Source of the DNA: Paracentrotus lividus | Lineage: Eukaryota > Echinodermata > Echinoidea > Camarodonta > Echinidae | Direction of reading: 5' to 3' | DNA: 64,000 nucleotides | Assembly (NCBI GenBank): GCA_940671915.1 | Contig: CALNVZ010003434.1 | Span: forward strand, 26,839,674 to 26,903,673 | Part shown: positions 38,101 through 47,291 of the stretch, piece by piece | Numbering within the stretch: the first letter of the stretch is position 1 | How the letters are laid out: every line of letters begins with the position of its first letter | Notes under the pieces: model-generated | Seen by the model: only the letters and a program-made list of their open reading frames with translations | What the model was told of the DNA's origin: nothing | Databases searched by the model: none | Made by a program: the position numbers and the translations under genes

Positions 38101-38482
38101 AAAGAGAGAGTCAACAAAATCTACAATACTACCTTGCATTCATTCAAATTTTCCAAAAATGCCAACTGTATTAATTACCCCTAAACTGTGCAATAAGATC
38201 AAGGCTAAAGAACAAAAACAAAAACAAAAATAAATCAAAACAAAACTAACAATTGATGAAATCATAATAAATTAAATACAAGTTTGTAAAACTACTTCCC
38301 AATGCAGACATTCATGGCACTGAACTGTGTTGACTCACCTGTGCGAGGACACTGCTAGGGTCAGATGGTACAGTATCATTCTCATCTTCCTCCATAGATG
38401 GATTAAGAATATCATCTAAAGATAGACCGCTCTCACAGAGGGCAGCAGATAGGAGGTCGGGCGGATTGCCGGAATCCCCCAT
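1031..38482 (-). CDS. SBNO1: SBNO1, strawberry notch homologue, 28 coding exons found, 3' partial
   Basis: The spliced minus-strand exons match the strawberry notch family along its length, about 1,450 codons against roughly 1,390 in human SBNO1 (from memory). The order is: acidic N-terminus, Ser/Thr-rich linker, AAA_34-type P-loop domain (exons 5-13) with [15 protein letters not shown] and ATGASEP motifs, a Lys/Asp/Ser-rich low-complexity linker (exons 14-16), then the Helicase_C_4 region (exons 17-27) with [10 protein letters not shown]. The family is nuclear and acts with Notch and other signalling in transcription; that role is family knowledge. Splice sites are GT-AG and phases agree except around exon 7, the 8/9 junction, exon 9 and the 27/28 junction. 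The last exon(s) are not in the window. Exons are listed separately from the 5' end (highest coordinate) as exon 1 onward. Confidence 0.95.
2125..2284. mobile_element. Small MITE, ~160 bp
   Basis: The ends are inverted copies: GGGCTGTGTTTCATCAAGTC on the left and the complement of GGGGTCGTTTCACCAAGTC on the right, both continuing with GTTCGTAAA. There is no coding capacity. Confidence 0.7.
2437..2754. mobile_element. Truncated copy of the 500-bp foldback MITE
   Basis: It matches the right two thirds of the element at 42522-43021, including CATGGGAGTGCTGCTCG, GTGACGTCAC and the end CAGGGTTAACTTCCCCTTTAA. The left arm is missing. Confidence 0.8.
3194..4074. mobile_element. TTAA-flanked MITE, copy A (piggyBac-like ends)
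   Basis: Flanked by TTAA on both sides (3190-3193 and 4075-4078). The left end is CCCTAATAAGACTGGGG; the right end is the inverse, ending CCCCAGTCTTTTGAGGG. The body is shared with copy B at 19662-20429. No transposase. A SINE fragment is inserted at 3801-3978. Confidence 0.85.
3801..3978 (+). mobile_element. 5'-truncated tRNA-type SINE nested in MITE copy A
   Basis: It starts near a B-box-like GAGTTCGAAACCC, contains the family 3' body GGCTGGGACAACTG and ends in an ATT repeat. It is flanked by AAAAGT on both sides. Copy B lacks it and gives the empty site. Confidence 0.8.
5040..5400. repeat. GA-rich simple repeat
   Basis: Long (GA)n and GACA interruptions over about 350 bp. Long minus-strand frames of Ser/Leu repeats here are an artefact of the repeat. 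Confidence 0.95.
7122..7220. repeat. G-run / C-run / T-run hairpin
   Basis: GTTTCTATTCATCAGGGGG is inverted against a long C run followed by GATGAATAAACCG, then a T run. It can fold into a hairpin with a homopolymeric stem. Confidence 0.7.
7361..7585. mobile_element. GACGAATTCGG-type MITE, copy 1
   Basis: TIR GACGAATTCGG at the left and CCGAACTAGTC at the right, with TATA on both sides. The internal segments CACATAGAGG and GGAAAATGTACA are shared with the copy at 31958-32185. Confidence 0.75.
8224..8610. mobile_element. MITE with ~30-bp TIRs
   Basis: The left end TGTGACCGAGTTTCACAAAA and the right end CGCCTGGTTTCGTGGCC... CGGTCACA are inverted copies sharing AAACCAGGCGGA. There is no ORF. 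Confidence 0.7.
8837..9063 (-). CDS. SBNO1: SBNO1 coding exon 27
   Basis: It encodes [40 protein letters not shown] and ends ENKCAHIFW with the Trp split (TG before GTGAGT). Human has YRPNTGKQLKLE and TCTHAYW. Phase 0 in, phase 2 out. Confidence 0.95.
9664..9756 (-). CDS. SBNO1: SBNO1 coding exon 26
   Basis: 31 codons, phase 0. It encodes [20 protein letters not shown] and [11 protein letters not shown]; human has VERGMSWEEATKIWAELTG. Two copies of its acceptor side lie just upstream at 9787-9900. Confidence 0.95.
9787..9900 (-). pseudogene. Two partial copies of SBNO1 exon 26 5' end
   Basis: The segments 9787-9833 and 9856-9900 repeat the acceptor and first ~13 codons of exon 26. The nearer copy keeps the TTTAAG acceptor and reads [13 protein letters not shown] in the same phase; the farther one is more decayed. 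Confidence 0.8.
10255..10860. repeat. ~170-bp tandem satellite plus short minisatellite
   Basis: Three diverged units share TTGACCTTTTGACC, CATCATCCTCATCAA and GAAATAAAGAAATGAGAGC. They are followed at 10796-10855 by about three copies of a GTAACAGACCAACA unit. A decayed piece of the same satellite is seen near 29060-29200. Confidence 0.8.
11003..11091 (-). CDS. SBNO1: SBNO1 coding exon 25
   Basis: It encodes [20 protein letters not shown] and [10 protein letters not shown]. This is a weakly conserved stretch, placed by acceptor (TGTGG/CCACAG), donor and phase between two clear exons. Confidence 0.88.
11705..11851 (-). CDS. SBNO1: SBNO1 coding exon 24
   Basis: It encodes [20 protein letters not shown] and [20 protein letters not shown], ending DAGIM. 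Human has [20 protein letters not shown]. Phase 1 at both ends. Confidence 0.97.
12590..12903. mobile_element. Inner inverted-repeat element (possible nested MITE)
   Basis: 23-bp perfect inverted ends, beginning AGAGTGGGTAGATAGAGAGA, lie inside the 12.2-13.3 kb element. No target duplication was seen, so it may be internal structure and not a separate insertion. Confidence 0.6.
13040..13205 (+). promoter_or_regulatory. Triple CCAAT box with TATA box
   Basis: Three copies of GACCAATAGCAG-like sequence (13041, 13080 and 13131) are spaced about 40-50 bp apart and followed by CTATAAAT at 13197-13204. This is the arrangement of a strong RNA polymerase II core promoter; activity is inference. Confidence 0.5.
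13531..13605 (-). CDS. SBNO1: SBNO1 coding exon 23
   Basis: It encodes [19 protein letters not shown] and MYFFEK. Human has DVRQGLIGVGLINVEDR. Phase 1 at both ends. Confidence 0.95.
14254..14347 (-). CDS. SBNO1: SBNO1 coding exon 22
   Basis: It encodes [20 protein letters not shown] and [11 protein letters not shown]. The family has YGRNALEIVMKSIVNLDSP. Phase 0 in, phase 1 out at GTATGT. Confidence 0.96.
14376..14628 (-). mobile_element. tRNA-derived SINE, minus strand
   Basis: On the minus strand it has an A-box-like TAGTCTAGTGGT (14612-14623) and a B-box GGGTTCGATTC (14570-14580), then the body and a (TTA)n tail at 14376-14392. It resembles tRNA only in the head, so it is not a tRNA gene. 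Confidence 0.85.
14640..14800 (+). mobile_element. 5'-truncated SINE of the same family, plus strand
   Basis: AGCAAGGCATTTGTCTACAT, GTACATGGGTACC and CTATATAAATAAG repeat the body of the neighbouring SINE in opposite orientation, making a head-to-head pair. Confidence 0.7.
14919..14990 (-). CDS. SBNO1: SBNO1 coding exon 21
   Basis: 24 codons, phase 0. It encodes [20 protein letters not shown] then IDTK, matching [20 protein letters not shown] in human. Confidence 0.97.
15331..15443 (-). CDS. SBNO1: SBNO1 coding exon 20, motif VI
   Basis: With the split Gly it reads [20 protein letters not shown] and [25 protein letters not shown] supplies the motif VI arginines. Confidence 0.98.
15638..15932. 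mobile_element. TA-flanked MITE, ~295 bp
   Basis: The ends TCGTTGGTTGAGAAAGAGAA (left) and TCGTCGGTTGAGGAAGAGAA (right, inverted) share about 30 bp with few mismatches. TA lies on both sides. Confidence 0.75.
16105..16240 (-). CDS. SBNO1: SBNO1 coding exon 19
   Basis: It encodes [20 protein letters not shown] and [18 protein letters not shown], nearly invariant in the family (helicase motifs V/VI). Phase 0 in, phase 1 out. Confidence 0.98.
16872..17000 (-). CDS. SBNO1: SBNO1 coding exon 18
   Basis: 43 codons, phase 0. It encodes [20 protein letters not shown] and [20 protein letters not shown]. Human has [14 protein letters not shown] at this point. The internal Met is not a start. Confidence 0.97.
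17165..17395 (-). mobile_element. tRNA-derived SINE, minus strand
   Basis: On the minus strand it reads TAGCTCACTTGGTTAGAGCG (A box, 17367-17385) and GTGAGTTCGATTC (B box, 17320-17332), then the body with GGCCTGCTGGGAGAACAG and the 3' part TACCCTGGGTAAATAAAA. Confidence 0.88.
17448..18440. repeat. ~490-bp direct duplication of MITE-related sequence
   Basis: The blocks 17508-17945 and 17994-18440 are near-identical, including CTTCAGATCTC, GACACACACGTCACCCATGA and TTAATTAATTATGCTAATTT. The last string also occurs in MITE copies A and B, so this is a related, larger member. Confidence 0.8.
18441..19657. other. Repeat-related intron sequence
   Basis: No exon seen. AGTGCCATTTGTTGTGAAAT and GCGGCGAACTTATAACACAC suggest it continues the element family of the preceding block (AACTCGCCACCC / GTGTGTTATAA). 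No clear boundary. Confidence 0.4.
19662..20429. mobile_element. TTAA-flanked MITE, copy B (piggyBac-like ends)
   Basis: TTAA at 19658-19661 and 20430-20433. Ends CCCTAATCAGACTGGGG and the exact inverse CCCCAGTCTGATTAGGG; 768 bp. The body matches copy A, without the SINE insertion. G and C runs lie just inside both ends. Confidence 0.9.
20626..20786 (-). CDS. SBNO1: SBNO1 coding exon 17, start of helicase C domain
   Basis: It encodes [20 protein letters not shown] and [17 protein letters not shown], the strongly conserved entry to the second helicase-like domain. Phase 1 in, phase 0 out at GTAACG. A decayed copy lies immediately upstream at 20826-20930. Confidence 0.97.
20826..20930 (-). pseudogene. 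Decayed copy of SBNO1 exon 17 5' half
   Basis: GTTCAGCTCCAAGTTCTTCC, GTCCATTAGTTCTTGTCT and AGGAATCAACGCCAGGTAG repeat exon 17 sequence with substitutions and small indels. Confidence 0.8.
21403..21478 (-). pseudogene. Partial copy of SBNO1 exon 16 3' end with donor
   Basis: It repeats CCAGAAGGGACTGAAGATGA, AAAGACCTTGTA and GACCTAGGTGTCTTTGGAAT; the exon end is followed by GTAAG. It lies downstream of the real exon in gene order. Confidence 0.8.
21537..21782 (-). CDS. SBNO1: SBNO1 coding exon 16, Lys-rich linker
   Basis: It starts [18 protein letters not shown], then a Lys run, then [20 protein letters not shown] and [11 protein letters not shown]. Human SBNO1 has DPWLIRKDHKK followed by a Lys run. 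The donor is GTGAGT. A partial copy of its 3' end with a GTAAG donor lies at 21403-21478. Confidence 0.93.
22284..22544 (-). CDS. SBNO1: SBNO1 coding exon 15, acidic/basic low complexity
   Basis: It encodes [19 protein letters not shown], an Asp run, a Lys-rich run, a Ser run and [18 protein letters not shown]. The vertebrate linker has the similar DDDDFNPF. Phase 1 at both ends. Confidence 0.92.
22615..22740 (+). mobile_element. Possible tRNA-like SINE head
   Basis: AACTCAGTCAATAGAGCACA resembles an A box and GGGGTTCGTAAACC a B box about 40 bp later. No clear tail, so it is tentative. Confidence 0.45.
23159..23304 (-). CDS. SBNO1: SBNO1 coding exon 14
   Basis: It starts [19 protein letters not shown], matching the family block KGVLQSLIEKHFPAPDRKK, then reads TMSMLGLSF and a basic tail ending KKRKKS. 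Phase 2 in, phase 1 out. This is the functional copy beside the ~119-bp tandem array: the array copies of this start differ (VLDRNMTMN) and stop soon after. Confidence 0.97.
23370..24880 (-). repeat. ~13 tandem copies of SBNO1 exon 14 acceptor region (~119-bp unit)
   Basis: The units run directly upstream of real exon 14. On the minus strand most units hold a TTGTATAG acceptor followed by codons reading [21 protein letters not shown], in the same phase as the real exon, and then a stop (TTAGACTAA). A few units carry single-base indels. Further decayed units lie at 25305-25345 and 25400-25470. Confidence 0.95.
25848..26382 (-). pseudogene. Several decayed copies of SBNO1 exon 13 donor end
   Basis: Around 25850, 26031, 26112, 26237 and 26334 the string ACAAAGTCACTGAGTTCTC or close variants recurs, most preceded by CCTACTTTG-like donor sequence, as at the real exon 13 end (26405-26440). 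Confidence 0.85.
26414..26511 (-). CDS. SBNO1: SBNO1 coding exon 13
   Basis: It encodes [20 protein letters not shown] and [11 protein letters not shown], matching the family. It leaves phase 2 (AA) before GTAGGT. Several short copies of its donor end lie downstream in the intron, at 25848-26382. Confidence 0.97.
27045..27345 (-). pseudogene. Two partial copies of SBNO1 exon 12
   Basis: 27045-27165 and 27225-27345 repeat the 3' ~100 bp of exon 12 (TTACCTTAGCTGCTATA, AGATACTTGAAGAATCTCTG, GACCAGAA). The donor is changed to GGAAAGATAG in one copy. A short copy of the exon's 5' end lies at 27655-27687. Confidence 0.85.
27395..27577 (-). CDS. SBNO1: SBNO1 coding exon 12
   Basis: 61 codons, phase 0 at both ends. 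It contains [20 protein letters not shown], a hallmark block of the family, and ends SVKHGK. Two partial copies of this exon lie in the next intron (27045-27345) and a copy of its 5' end sits upstream (27655-27687). Confidence 0.97.
28040..28193 (-). CDS. SBNO1: SBNO1 coding exon 11
   Basis: It encodes [35 protein letters not shown] and KIYNKSVNL, nearly identical to vertebrate SBNO1. It starts with the third base of an Arg codon and ends in phase 0 at GTAAG. Confidence 0.97.
28762..28867 (-). CDS. SBNO1: SBNO1 coding exon 10, motif III region
   Basis: It begins in ATG-A and reads [20 protein letters not shown] and then [13 protein letters not shown]. The family has [14 protein letters not shown] at this position. 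Phase 1 in, phase 2 out. Confidence 0.97.
29340..29473 (-). CDS. SBNO1: SBNO1 coding exon 9, DECH motif (frame problems)
   Basis: It encodes the Walker B/motif II block [12 protein letters not shown] and GSSKPTKT, then [12 protein letters not shown], ending ATG before GTAGGT. Two one-base inconsistencies are seen: the acceptor phase does not fit exon 8, and a base is missing after PTKT. No second copy was found. Sequencing error or genuine decay cannot be separated here. Confidence 0.8.
29512..29957 (+). mobile_element. Fragment of a non-LTR retrotransposon, 3' part
   Basis: Two plus-strand frames joined by a one-base shift near 29635 resemble the C-terminal part of LINE polyproteins: [20 protein letters not shown], then [18 protein letters not shown] and [19 protein letters not shown]. 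It is truncated at its 5' end and lies in the SBNO1 intron next to exon 9. Confidence 0.8.
30210..30324. mobile_element. Short palindromic MITE
   Basis: GGGCCTATATTCATAAAACC on the left is matched by the inverse of TTTACGAATATGGGCCC on the right; 115 bp. Confidence 0.6.
30520..30681 (-). CDS. SBNO1: SBNO1 coding exon 8
   Basis: 54 codons, phase 0. It contains [31 protein letters not shown] and [15 protein letters not shown], a near-collinear match to the family. The donor is GTATCC directly after the GTC codon. Confidence 0.95.
30838..31390 (-). mobile_element. 5'-truncated LINE remnant, minus strand
   Basis: The minus-strand frame ending at 31084 reads [20 protein letters not shown] then [18 protein letters not shown], the typical C-terminus of LINE reverse transcriptases. 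A TGTATTGTATTGTA run at 30840 marks the 3' tail. Confidence 0.85.
31693..31780 (-). pseudogene. Tandem copy of SBNO1 exon 7 with intact reading frame
   Basis: This copy reads [17 protein letters not shown] and ends SLNK with the same GTAAG donor, open throughout. The part before DLKY has diverged and its acceptor is weak. It is either a decayed duplicate or an alternative exon 7; the listed exon 7 has the better acceptor but a broken frame. Confidence 0.65.
31840..31927 (-). CDS. SBNO1: SBNO1 coding exon 7 (frame broken)
   Basis: The acceptor TTGTTTAG joins exon 6 in phase to read [11 protein letters not shown], as in the family block SNDLKYDAERDL. One extra base after the ATG codon shifts the frame and gives a TAA; a missing base further on restores it before the SLNK end and the GTAAG donor. 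Total length is as expected, so two compensating base errors or real decay are both possible. A second copy lies 147 bp away. Confidence 0.75.
31958..32185. mobile_element. GACGAATTCGG-type MITE, copy 2, with 40-base C run
   Basis: TIR GACGAATTCGGTTTGGG and CCTGAATTCGTC. The body matches copy 1 (GGCACATAGAGG). The middle holds an uninterrupted C run at 32087-32126. Confidence 0.8.
32645..32729 (-). CDS. SBNO1: SBNO1 coding exon 6, Walker A
   Basis: It encodes the nucleotide-binding loop [15 protein letters not shown] and then [12 protein letters not shown]. The Gly is split over the exon 5/6 junction and the Trp over 6/7. Residues GVGKGR are the P-loop of this helicase family. Confidence 0.97.
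33190..33430. repeat. GA-rich simple repeat
   Basis: Purine-rich AGAGAAA/GGGA sequence in the intron after exon 5. Confidence 0.85.
33507..33716 (-). CDS. SBNO1: SBNO1 coding exon 5, start of P-loop domain
   Basis: It encodes [19 protein letters not shown] and then [14 protein letters not shown] and NGTRAGFLI, a close match to the conserved entry of the strawberry notch AAA domain. It leaves phase 1 at ATT G before GTGAGT. Three partial copies of this exon lie just upstream in the gene, at 33793-34352. Confidence 0.97.
33793..34352 (-). pseudogene. Three partial copies of SBNO1 exon 5
   Basis: 33793-33842, 33911-34045 and 34309-34352 repeat CATAGTCCATAGTACTCTCT, GACAGCATCAGGGTGACTC and the acceptor CTTCACTGC followed by an ATA repeat. 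The middle copy covers most of the 5' half of the exon. Confidence 0.85.
34669..34807 (-). CDS. SBNO1: SBNO1 coding exon 4, acidic stretch
   Basis: 46 codons plus one base. It contains [12 protein letters not shown] followed by [16 protein letters not shown], which matches the family block ending AETYAEYMPIK in human. It leaves phase 1 (AAA T), and exon 5 completes the Leu codon. Confidence 0.93.
35060..35285. repeat. A-rich low-complexity tract
   Basis: Long A runs interrupted by single T, G and C between 35170 and 35275. Confidence 0.9.
35604..36571. mobile_element. TTAA-flanked element, 968 bp
   Basis: TTAA at 35600-35603 and 36572-36575. Ends CTCTTTATGCGC and the inverse GGCACATAAAGAG. 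The interior contains repeats of GACAATGGGGTGATC type at 36035-36150. No transposase. Confidence 0.7.
36981..37565 (-). CDS. SBNO1: SBNO1 coding exon 3, Ser/Thr-rich linker
   Basis: The largest exon, 195 codons, phase 0 at both ends, with a TGCAG acceptor and a GTAAGT donor. It is rich in Ser, Thr, Pro and Val with many basic residues (for example [16 protein letters not shown]), like the disordered segment before the helicase domain in vertebrate SBNO1. Confidence 0.9.
37696..37791 (-). CDS. SBNO1: SBNO1 coding exon 2
   Basis: A 32-codon exon between a CTCAG acceptor and a GTGAAT donor, phase 0 at both ends. The peptide runs from [16 protein letters not shown] to SSSYNNLQ. It is acidic, low in conservation and placed by phase and position. 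A GA-rich repeat lies directly upstream of the acceptor. Confidence 0.75.
37795..38115. repeat. GA-rich simple repeat
   Basis: Purine-rich tract between exons 2 and 1 of SBNO1; long Ser/Leu frames opposite it are artefacts. Confidence 0.85.
38339..38482 (-). CDS. SBNO1: SBNO1 coding exon 1 (start codon)
   Basis: It starts at the ATG at 38482 and ends at a GTGAGT donor, 48 codons, phase 0. The peptide opens [19 protein letters not shown] and resembles the SBNO1 N-terminus (LLxAALxESG). The reading frame is open a little upstream of this ATG but only through a non-ATG codon, so 38482 is the preferred start. An acidic stretch (MEEDEND) follows. Confidence 0.85.
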
Positions 38483-38890
38483 GGTGTTTACTCTTGATCT
38501 AGTCAATTTGAGGTGGGGGAAAAAACAGACATTAGTGCAAACACGTAGATGATGAAGATTTCATTAAGGTCTAAAAGAATCGCTAATATATCACACTTCC
38601 TTTTTCTCTGCCTCCCCCCCCCCCCCTTTCTTTTAGTTTGATTTGTTCTATTTATGTCTCTCTGTATTTTTCTTCTTGTCAGTTGAATATGTTATGACTA
38701 ATACTTCTTTTGTATATTTTATTCAATCACCTACATCGTTTCTTCCTTTACAGGTTTAGTTAAGATGTCACAAATCCTTTTTATAACCTCATTCCTTTCT
38801 TATTTTTATCACTGTAGTTTCTAGTTTGTAGTTTCAAGATTCTATTTCATTTAAGTTTCCTATAACTTTCCCTATATATATTTTTTTTAA

Positions 38891-39131
38891 CCCGTTGTAT
38901 ACTAAGCCCGCATATATGCGGGCTGAAGAAAAATAGGACATCCCTCATGTCGTCCGTTTATTTCACTCATGGTTGCATAAACATATAAAGACCTTATATA
39001 ATTCAAATTATCTGACATTGATCTATTTGAAGCTGTCTTTGTTTCACCTTTAAATGGAAAGAATTTCTTGCAAGCATGCTTGACAACCACGATTCATTCG
39101 GCTTTGTAAAAAGTTCTCAGTATACAACGGG
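38891..39131. mobile_element. TTAA-flanked MITE, 241 bp
   Basis: TTAA at 38887-38890 and 39132-39135. Ends CCCGTTGTATACT and the inverse AGTATACAACGGG. It contains a small hairpin AGCCCGCATATATGCGGGCT. Confidence 0.85.
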
Positions 39132-39439
39132 TTAATTAGGATGTTGGTCTGTTAGCATCTCCTTAAATCCCTTCATTATTATGCACCCTTACCCTTCTAC
39201 CAGCTTATCATCGAGTTCTCTTTTGTACTGTTTCCTGTTTGATGTTGCATTTTGTATTGGATGCTCCTTTTTTTTCTTTTTCCTGATTAGCAACAGCAAT
39301 CAACCTCCCTACATTTCATTTTTCCCTTCTCTAACTAGAACAAGGCTGCTCTGTCTTCATCGTATCCCTCTAAAGACAGAGAGCTACCATTGCGCGAGCT
39401 GTTCAAACTGTAGTGACGTGATTCTCTATTAAATTTCCC

Positions 39440-42145
39440 CAAATTTCATGGGAAAAACTTACAGAAACCCCCAAAACCCAAATTTAACAAGACAGTCAAG
39501 GACAAGAAACATATAGATCTAGAGAAAATCTCTGGATATTCTATAACAAGGTTTTTGAATTGTTAGTTTGAAGTATTTTCATGATTTTGGGTAGAAATTG
39601 GAATAGGCCTAGATCTAATGCCTTAAGAGAGGGCCAAGTGATTCCAATTCAACACATCACAAGACAGTGCCAGTGGAGAACTAAACCATTTTGTAATTTA
39701 AACCAGGCAATGCAGCGCAGGGCCCACATCGAAATATCTACAAGTTTGTTCGTACAGACTACAGAGCTAGAGGACAATGCATTTCGATTGTTGGGAGCTC
39801 TGATTAGCTTTCGCATGAAGCTCCGCCTCCTGGTTGCAATGACTGAGGCCTGAGGTGCGTTGACCGTAGCTGAACAACGCAATTCAGCTGTTCCCGAAAG
39901 ACCGCTTTTATCGTGCGCTAAAGTGGACCCATTTCGCAAGAAAAAATGCAAGACTCGACTTCACAAAATGTGCGCCGGAAAGCCACTCTTTCAATACTTT
40001 TTAGAATAAAGAAGAGAAATATAGACTAAATAGGAGTTCAACAAATCCACTGTCGGACTCCGCCCGACAGTTGAAAACGTATGACAAAATGAGGACTTAA
40101 CGTTAGACTAGAGATCTACAATAAATGTAACAGTTAGATCTCTAACGTTAAGTTAGCAGTACCAGTAGCAGTTAACTTTAATAGCCTAAGGTAGGTACCC
40201 CCACAAACGCTAGCTGGCGCTCTCGCACACACATGCAAATTGGTACACAAAAATCGGTAACTCGAGAACAAAAGACACTTCCGATATCGCCTGGGAAATG
40301 CAAATGCAGCGCCAAGGTTTTGGTGATTTTTTTTAGATTTTGTAATTACTTCAGAATTATTGACAATGTATAGTCATGTTTACGAGTGTAACGAACGGGA
40401 AAAAAGTCATTATCAGCCTTCTAAACCCAGAAATTTTCCCCTGAAAATGTTACGAAGTTCTAGTACTCATTTTGAGGCATTGTTATCGAAACTTACCTTG
40501 TTTTGTCCCCTATATTTTGAGTGGTGAAAAGTGTCTTTACATCAGAGTCTTTGGCATTTTATGGCTGTTTAGTTATGTGTCTATCCGTATGTCCTTGATA
40601 TATCGTCACACAATGAACAAACAATTAGATTTTAGAGGTATAGAAATATTTTGTCAAAGTAACAGTCAAACGGTCCTCCTTTGATTTTTCCGGTAATTTC
40701 TTTCGTTTTCCGCGCGTGCGGGGGCATGTCCCGTGCCTGCTGTACAGAAGCCCGATCGTAACAGAGCTCACTATGTTGCGTGCGCACATGATGATCGTTT
40801 GACTATCGATAGCTCATGCAGAGACAGCTTTCTCATTGAAATTTTCAACACGGCAAGTGAGCTGTTTTAGCTGGTTTTTTGCGCTTTCCGAGATTTAAAA
40901 GTGAGTTTTAATTCATGTACATGCTAAATGAAACATTGAACTATTTTTTAATGTATGATTTGTGACTGTCAGAGCATTTTTGCTTTTTATCTGGGAGTAC
41001 CTACCTAAGGCCCTACCAAAAAAATAAATGACGAGTCTAAATTTTATCGCAACTATTGTTCATTGGAAGGCGCAATGTATTGGTAGTGTATTTCATAGTA
41101 ACGTGATCATTCGAGCGTCGTGCATATTTGTGGAGTAAACATTTCGGCAAAATTTCTACCGTGGGGCCATGCGCCAGCAGGGCAGCCAGCGCATGTGACC
41201 AATTCAATGCCAATGGGGATGGCAGTGGCAGTGCATGAGGTTGTGACTGTGTGTTTACAAAATTTTTAGAGGACAAGTAGTTAGTACCAAAATTATGATG
41301 TCATTAAATGACCCAATCCAAAATAATAACGTTTCACTCTGACGCATACAGATACATACAATGATCAATATTTCTATAATATGAACAATTGATAATTAGA
41401 AATACGATACCTGTTATTAACAGACAAATTAGGTACGGAAGTCCGTCAGAAATCTGCTGCTTCAATCACTGATGATTCTTGTACTTTTGCGAAGTTAGTA
41501 GATCATTTTGTTGGTGGTGATGGCATTGCCAATCGAAAGCATTCTAAAAATACCTTGAGGTAAAAATCTTGTAAGAAAATTTAAAACAATCAAATATATC
41601 AAACGTTTAAAATAATACAAATTTCATATCAATAAACAGTAATACAGAAATTTAGATATAATTTAAAGCTAAATTGGATAGAAAATAAATTGATCAGTGA
41701 ATTTTATTGAATTGTTTAGACAGTATATTAAAAAATAGTCCCACTTCGATGAATCTGATAAAATGAAAAATTTTGAGGGAATTAATGAGGAAAATATATT
41801 TCCTTGTGAACGCTTATCATCAATAAAGTACACTCTACCTAGCGTATTATGTAAATGTGGATTTTTAAATCTAAAGAATGAATAGTACAAGCATAGATTT
41901 TTGAAAAAATGATATACGATCAATGTGCTTATGCAGCTTTGCTATAAAGGTGTTAACTTGCATATGTTCGAGATATGCGCCCTCTTGTTGGCATAGCGTT
42001 CCAGCTAACTTATGGATCAAAAGATTTCACACGTAGATTTGTACGCGTGGCATTGGGGAGCAGATCAAATTCACAGCTTGTGTTTCTTAAAAACTGACAA
42101 ATTGCATCGTTTCTTCCTTTTATTTTGTTTGAATTCTTTGGAAAG
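39440..42145. promoter_or_regulatory. Divergent SBNO1/TMED2 promoter interval
   Basis: No coding exon. GC-richer patches at 39790-39960 and 40690-40760 may hold the start sites. A minus-strand GTAAGT at about 39460 could be the donor of an SBNO1 5' UTR exon (inference). A TIR-like pair lies at 40186-41012. Confidence 0.4.
40186..41012. mobile_element. Possible TIR element between the genes
   Basis: CCTAAGGTAGGTACCCCC at the left is matched by the inverse of GGGAGTACCTACCTAAGG at the right. No clear target duplication. Confidence 0.5.
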
Positions 42146-46314
<4,169 letters not shown>

Positions 46315-46680
46315 ATAATTACCTCGTTTACACTGTGACTCGGGTCACGGGTTCGACACAGCAATTTTGTGCCATGTAAATGGGATCACTGTGATCCACA
46401 ACCCTGGTTCGACACGCCTTTTTTTTTTCCGCCAAAATCGTAGGTTTCGATCCGGGAGGCGGGTTCGACTTAGCAAATTTTATGTGTGTAAACAGAAAGC
46501 CATGTCGAAGTCGTTGCCCTTGAGGTCAGATTTGGAATTTGGTTATACATCAACCCTTACTGGGGATTCGACACGAGAGCCAAGTCACAATGTACACGTG
46601 GTATATATTAGTCAAAATGTAAACTTATAACCTTGGTCAGCCTTGGTCAACCTTGTGAAACCAATTCCAAACGGACAACA

Positions 46681-47115
46681 AACTTTTCATTTACGATTAG
46701 ATAAATTTTTTGGTCAGTCTAATGTCAATTTTGGGTTGGTCTGACCTGTTTGACTTCGCTGATAAGACTGTAGACCTCAAAACCGACTCTAGACCTACTC
46801 CAAAGAGGCGTCAAACTTGCCATTTGTGTTAGTATAATCTTTTGGTCAGTCTAGTGTCTGTTTAGAGTTGGTCTTAACCCAGTTGATAATACTGCCTCAA
46901 AACCTACTCCCAACCAATGCCTAACTTTCCATTAGCAATAATGTAAACTTTGGAGTTGGTCTAGACGGTGTGACCAAGCTCATATTACTTCAGTCACACC
47001 CAAAAGCTGTACCCATACCAACTCTAAATCGATGACTAACTTTCTATTTGGGGTTGTGTAATCATTGGTCGGTTTTGAGTCAGTCTTTGTGGTGTGATCA
47101 AGCTGGTAGCTATCA
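46681..47115. repeat. Diverged ~120-bp tandem repeat with GGTC motifs
   Basis: Units begin near 46681, 46811, 46925 and 47037 with AACTTTCCATT-like sequence, followed by TTTTGGTCAGTCTA and GTTGGTCT. Confidence 0.7.
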
Positions 47116-47221
47116 CAAGTGTCGTTTGGGGTTCATAAAAAGTAAAATTCAACTCATCTGGAGTTCTAGTTAGGGAGAATTTTCATATTATAGAGTCCTT
47201 TACCACTATGACTTGCACATA

Positions 47222-47291
47222 CAGCTAGGGAAATAATTATTAGACCAATGCACCATATGATTTGGTCTAATAATTGTTTCCCAAGCTGTTC
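47222..47291. repeat. 70-bp hairpin
   Basis: CAGCTAGGGAAATAATTATT and AGACCAA face their inverse TTGGTCTAATAATTGTTTCC with a 13-base loop. Confidence 0.85.

Noticed and set aside
39581-39951. Overlapping frames of 90-100 residues in the SBNO1/TMED2 interval
   Set aside because: They overlap on both strands without homology; more likely promoter or 5' UTR sequence.
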